From contig JBAXND010000002.1 in assembly GCA_037133915.1 (NCBI GenBank), forward strand, positions 150,735 to 214,734: a DNA stretch of 64,000 nucleotides, in the 5' to 3' direction. A program made the translations under genes and the position numbers. Origin of the DNA: Bacteroidota bacterium. Lineage in GTDB: Bacteria > Bacteroidota > Bacteroidia > Bacteroidales > CAIWKO01. The notes beneath the pieces are model-generated. The model saw nothing but the letters and a program-made list of their open reading frames with translations, was not told the DNA's origin and searched no databases. This document shows, piece after piece, positions 60,658 through 64,000 of the stretch. Within the stretch, counting starts at the first letter, position 1; each line of letters opens with the position of its first letter.

Positions 60658-63600
60658 ATGCGAAAACTCTACCTACTCCTGCCATTATACATCTGTTTAT
60701 CCACACTGGCCAAAGGCCAGAATTTCGGTAACGAATGGATAGATTATAACCGTCAGTATTACAAAATTTACGTTAGCCACGATGGCATTTTTCGTATTCC
60801 ATATACTACACTCCAAACTGCCGGCGTACCGGTGCAATCTATAGACCCGCGAAGTATTCAGCTTTTTTGTAAAGGCATTGAACAGTATATTTATATCAAG
60901 GGTGAAACCGATGGCGTATTCAATCCCGGTGATTTTATCGAGTTTTCAGGAAAAATGAACGACGGTACCTTCGACACTCAATTATACGATCATCCCCTAA
61001 GCCAGGCGAATCCTAATTACAGCCTTTTCTGCGACTCAGCGGTCTATTTTCTTACGTGGAATTCTTCGATAAATAACCGAAGAATGACGCTTGAAAACGA
61101 TGTTAATTTTTCATCCTATACACCTGTAACCTTCTTCAATAAAATAAGCAGGGTGGATTATACCTCTGCCTATTTCAACGGTAAGCCCTATAACGGAATA
61201 ACCGACCCTGTGTACACCGCGGGTGAGGGCTGGTTTGATAACGGATTTTCGCTTGGAGGCAGCATTTCAAAAAATATTCCTACCCCCGGCAAATACGGTT
61301 CGGGCAATGCCGAAGTAGATTTTATTCTGGTGGGCGCATCTGATTACAGCCTTGCCAATCCCGACCATCATGTGCGAATCCAGTTCGGGAGCACCATCAT
61401 CGATACTGTTTTTGAAGGCTATCAAATGTTGAGGTTTAACCGGACAGTTCCGGTAAGTCAGCTTGGAAGCGCTACAACAGGTTTTACGTTTACTTCCGTT
61501 AATAATATTGGCTCAGGCGCCGACAGAAATACCATTCCGTACATCCAGATTAAATATCCCCATACGCCCAGTCTGGACAACTCAACAACCTTCCGTTTCT
61601 TTGTTCCCGATGGCATTCAGGCAAAGTCGCTGTTTAATTTCACGGGGCTTACGGTAAATAATAATGATACCGCGAGGCTTTACGACCTCAGTAATCATCG
61701 CCGTATTAAAGTGGTTTATGACGGCACCAACTATCGTGCGCTTATTCCTAATGCCGGTAATGAAAAGGAATGTTACATAACTTCAGACGGCGCTATCAGT
61801 AATGTAACTAAGCTGGTTGCGGTTTCGGCAAACGCAAAGTTTTTCAATTATCTAGCAGAGGCAACATCCAAAAACTCCGATTACATTATTATTTCTAACA
61901 GCCAGCTTCAACCCGAAACAGAGAATTACAGGCTGTACCGCAATTCAACCGGATATCATGCCATGCTGGCTGATGTTGATCAGCTTTATGACCAGTTCGC
62001 TTACGGTATTCTGAAAAACCCATTGGGAATCCGCAATTTTATGCGGTATGCGTGGGCAAATTTTCCGGAGAAACCCAAAGATTTATTCCTTATCGGGAAA
62101 GCATTCCGCGCAGGTTATGATAATGCCTATGTTTATAGAAAAAGTGCGTATTACTGGAACCAGACATTAGTGCCTTCACTGGGCAATCCGCCCAGCGATT
62201 TGCTTTTCACAACCGGCATCAACGACACCATGTACACTCCGGCCGTTCCCACCGGAAGGCTGAGTGCGCGCACTGCCGACCAGGTGAGGATATATCTTGA
62301 TAAGGTGAAAGGATATGAAATAGCCGCACAAACCCCTCAGGAATGGATGAAGAATGTGCTTCATTTTGGCGGGGGGTCGAATATCGGCGAACAATCAGAC
62401 TTTCAGGCATACCTGAACACCTATAAGAATACCATTGAAGATACGCTGTTCGGCGGATATGTAAGAACCTACCTGAAAACCAATTCGGATCCGATTCAGA
62501 TTAATCAGTCCGATTCACTGAAAAATATCATCAACGGAGGCGTGAGCCTGATGACCTTTTTTGGCCATGCCGGAGGAACCGGATTTGATGTGAGTATCGA
62601 TAATCCTGCGGAGTATAACAATATGGATAAATACCCCTTCCTGCTTGCTAATTCATGCTATGCCGGCGATATTTATCTTGATGCGCCCAGTTCAAGCGAG
62701 TCATTTGTTTTAATAGAAAATAAAGGTGTAATAGGCTATCTGGCATCTATTGCATTGGGAATGCCATGGGCACTCAATGCATACAGTTCAGAGTTTTATA
62801 AAAATATTTCATTCAAAAATTATGGTCAGCCTGTGGGTAAATGCATTCAGCAAACCATAAAAGCGGTGCAGACAACAGATGTTACACTTAAAGAAACCTG
62901 TCTTACTATGACATTGCACGGCGATCCGGCCATCATCATCAACTCCTTCCCCAAACCGGATTACATGGTAAACAATTCATCTGTTTATTTTGACCCGCCC
63001 AATGTTACCACCGAAATTGATTCTTTTTATGTGAACATCATCACCACGAATTTAGGCCGTGCCGTGGCCGATTCATTCATTGTTAAGCTCGACCGTACGT
63101 TTCCCGATGGAACCATATCTACCTATTATCACCAGATAGTTGCACCTCTTTTTAAAGATACACTTGCGGTTAAACTGCCTGTTAATTTTATCAAAGGAAT
63201 AGGACTCAATAAATTCAGAATTTCACTGGATGCTTACAACCACATGGATGAAATCACTAAAGTGAATAATATTACCGATGTGGATCTGTTTATCAAATCA
63301 TCCGATATCGTGCCTGTTTATCCATATAAATATGCTGTAATTCCTGCTCTGCCGGTTACCCTGAAAGCCTCTACCGGATTTGCGTTCGCCCCTGCAGCCA
63401 ATTACCGCTTCGAACTCGATACCACCGATGCATTTAACAGTCCCATTAAGTTAAGTCAGGTTATCAATCATGGCGGAGGTGTTGTTTCATGGAATCCGGT
63501 ATTCCCGATTATGACCGACAGCATTGTTTACTATTGGCGCGTGAGCCGCGACTCCAGCAATGGCGTTCCGTTTAACTGGCGCGAAACTTCGTTTCAGTAT

Positions 63601-64000
63601 ATTCAAAACAAGCAGGGCTGGGGACAGGCACATTTCTTCCAGTTTAAAAATGATGATTACACTTATGTAAATTATAACAAACCACAACGTAAGTTTGAGT
63701 TCGTAAATAATCAGGTCGCCCTTTATTGTCAAACCTTCAATCAAGGTGGGTTTAATTTCACCGACCAGTATTACCGCATCAATGCCGTGCAAAACTACAT
63801 GTGGGCGTATAATTCAGGCGGCAATCTGATGATACTTTCTGTTTTCGATCCGATTACCGGCGTGCCCTGGCATAACCCCGCTGTTGGTAATCCTACGCAG
63901 GACGGTTATGAATTTGATATTGGCAGCGCGGCGAGCAGAGAGGTGATGCGGGCATTTATGGATTCTGTTCCCGCTGGCTTTCACATACTCGGCTGGAGCC
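60658..64000 (+). CDS. C25 (gingipain-type) peptidase, PorU2-like T9SS sortase, partial
   Basis: A cysteine peptidase-type protein whose frame stays open from ATG 60658 to the end of the window (1114 residues so far). Residues 1-21 form a signal peptide (LLLPLYICLSTLAKGQ). The C25 peptidase core lies at about 410-740, with His637 in FFGHAGG and Cys667 in LLANSCYAGD, 30 residues apart as in gingipains and PorU. After about residue 755 there is a CARDB-like beta module (NVTTEIDSFYVNIITTNLGRAVADSF) and then further beta-rich sequence, which makes the protein longer than PorU of Porphyromonas. This matches the larger PorU2-type proteins. It would cleave C-terminal sorting signals of cargo. Directly behind the PorV-like gene, so likely one operon. 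Confidence 0.88.
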   Translation, partial: MRKLYLLLPLYICLSTLAKGQNFGNEWIDYNRQYYKIYVSHDGIFRIPYTTLQTAGVPVQSIDPRSIQLFCKGIEQYIYIKGETDGVFNPGDFIEFSGKMNDGTFDTQLYDHPLSQANPNYSLFCDSAVYFLTWNSSINNRRMTLENDVNFSSYTPVTFFNKISRVDYTSAYFNGKPYNGITDPVYTAGEGWFDNGFSLGGSISKNIPTPGKYGSGNAEVDFILVGASDYSLANPDHHVRIQFGSTIIDTVFEGYQMLRFNRTVPVSQLGSATTGFTFTSVNNIGSGADRNTIPYIQIKYPHTPSLDNSTTFRFFVPDGIQAKSLFNFTGLTVNNNDTARLYDLSNHRRIKVVYDGTNYRALIPNAGNEKECYITSDGAISNVTKLVAVSANAKFFNYLAEATSKNSDYIIISNSQLQPETENYRLYRNSTGYHAMLADVDQLYDQFAYGILKNPLGIRNFMRYAWANFPEKPKDLFLIGKAFRAGYDNAYVYRKSAYYWNQTLVPSLGNPPSDLLFTTGINDTMYTPAVPTGRLSARTADQVRIYLDKVKGYEIAAQTPQEWMKNVLHFGGGSNIGEQSDFQAYLNTYKNTIEDTLFGGYVRTYLKTNSDPIQINQSDSLKNIINGGVSLMTFFGHAGGTGFDVSIDNPAEYNNMDKYPFLLANSCYAGDIYLDAPSSSESFVLIENKGVIGYLASIALGMPWALNAYSSEFYKNISFKNYGQPVGKCIQQTIKAVQTTDVTLKETCLTMTLHGDPAIIINSFPKPDYMVNNSSVYFDPPNVTTEIDSFYVNIITTNLGRAVADSFIVKLDRTFPDGTISTYYHQIVAPLFKDTLAVKLPVNFIKGIGLNKFRISLDAYNHMDEITKVNNITDVDLFIKSSDIVPVYPYKYAVIPALPVTLKASTGFAFAPAANYRFELDTTDAFNSPIKLSQVINHGGGVVSWNPVFPIMTDSIVYYWRVSRDSSNGVPFNWRETSFQYIQNKQGWGQAHFFQFKNDDYTYVNYNKPQRKFEFVNNQVALYCQTFNQGGFNFTDQYYRINAVQNYMWAYNSGGNLMILSVFDPITGVPWHNPAVGNPTQDGYEFDIGSAASREVMRAFMDSVPAGFHILGWS

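Overview
The window looks like chromosomal DNA from a member of the Bacteroidota. Three kinds of evidence point there. Several secreted proteins carry type IX secretion (T9SS) C-terminal sorting domains, and the right edge has a PorV-like barrel next to a gingipain-type (C25) peptidase. Many genes have a TAnnTTTG -7 box 16-41 nt before the start codon, which is the promoter signature of the Bacteroidota primary sigma factor. Purine-rich Shine-Dalgarno sequences are mostly absent. I cannot fix the order or genus. I see no tRNA, rRNA, CRISPR array, transposase or phage gene, and most of the window reads as ordinary core chromosome.

Layout. 1-5.2 kb: end of fumarase C, an iron alcohol dehydrogenase, and a minus-strand group (SDR oxidoreductase, a YjdI/CDGSH iron-sulfur protein, a lipoprotein MsrB, an MFS transporter). 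5.4-14.8 kb: a secretome block with two large proteins that share a near-duplicate C-terminal cassette, a small secreted protein, and a lamin-tail repeat protein. 15-31.4 kb: DUF3352/MORN membrane protein, TIGR01777 epimerase, AsnB, glutathione peroxidase, S41 protease, AI-2E exporter, radical SAM/SPASM, CoA-binding protein, deoxynucleoside kinase, KdsB overlapping a PagL-like lipid A deacylase, then MORN lipoprotein, OmpH/Skp-like protein and RecQ on the minus strand. 31.6-42 kb: a surface-glycan region with a TMTC-like GT-C/TPR protein, flippase-like protein, methyltransferase, GT4, GT2, NAD-epimerase, RfbA and an MMPL-type RND exporter.

42.2-49.1 kb: a lipoprotein, the overlapping pair methionine(glutamine) aminotransferase and omega-amidase, a T9SS type A protein, a repeat-rich 0.8 kb intergenic region, and the yceD-rpmF-fabH operon with a textbook promoter. 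49.1-52.4 kb: one 1077-residue polypeptide combining the modules of the three-subunit HcnABC/amine-dehydrogenase type enzymes. 52.7-59.4 kb: a DUF5686 outer-membrane protein, LptB, a nucleotide-metabolism pair (dCMP deaminase and P-loop kinase), an O-methyltransferase and a secreted unknown. 59.5 kb to the end: PorV/PorQ-family protein and a long C25 peptidase (PorU2-like) that runs off the window.

Common theme: envelope biogenesis. LPS synthesis and trimming (KdsB, PagL-like, LptB), surface glycan assembly, outer-membrane chaperone, T9SS sorting machinery and its cargo all occur in one stretch. The most unusual items are the HcnABC-type fusion, the reused C-terminal cassette in two neighbouring T9SS cargo genes, the alternating 44-bp tandem repeat at 46.9-47.1 kb, and small dispersed palindromic repeats.
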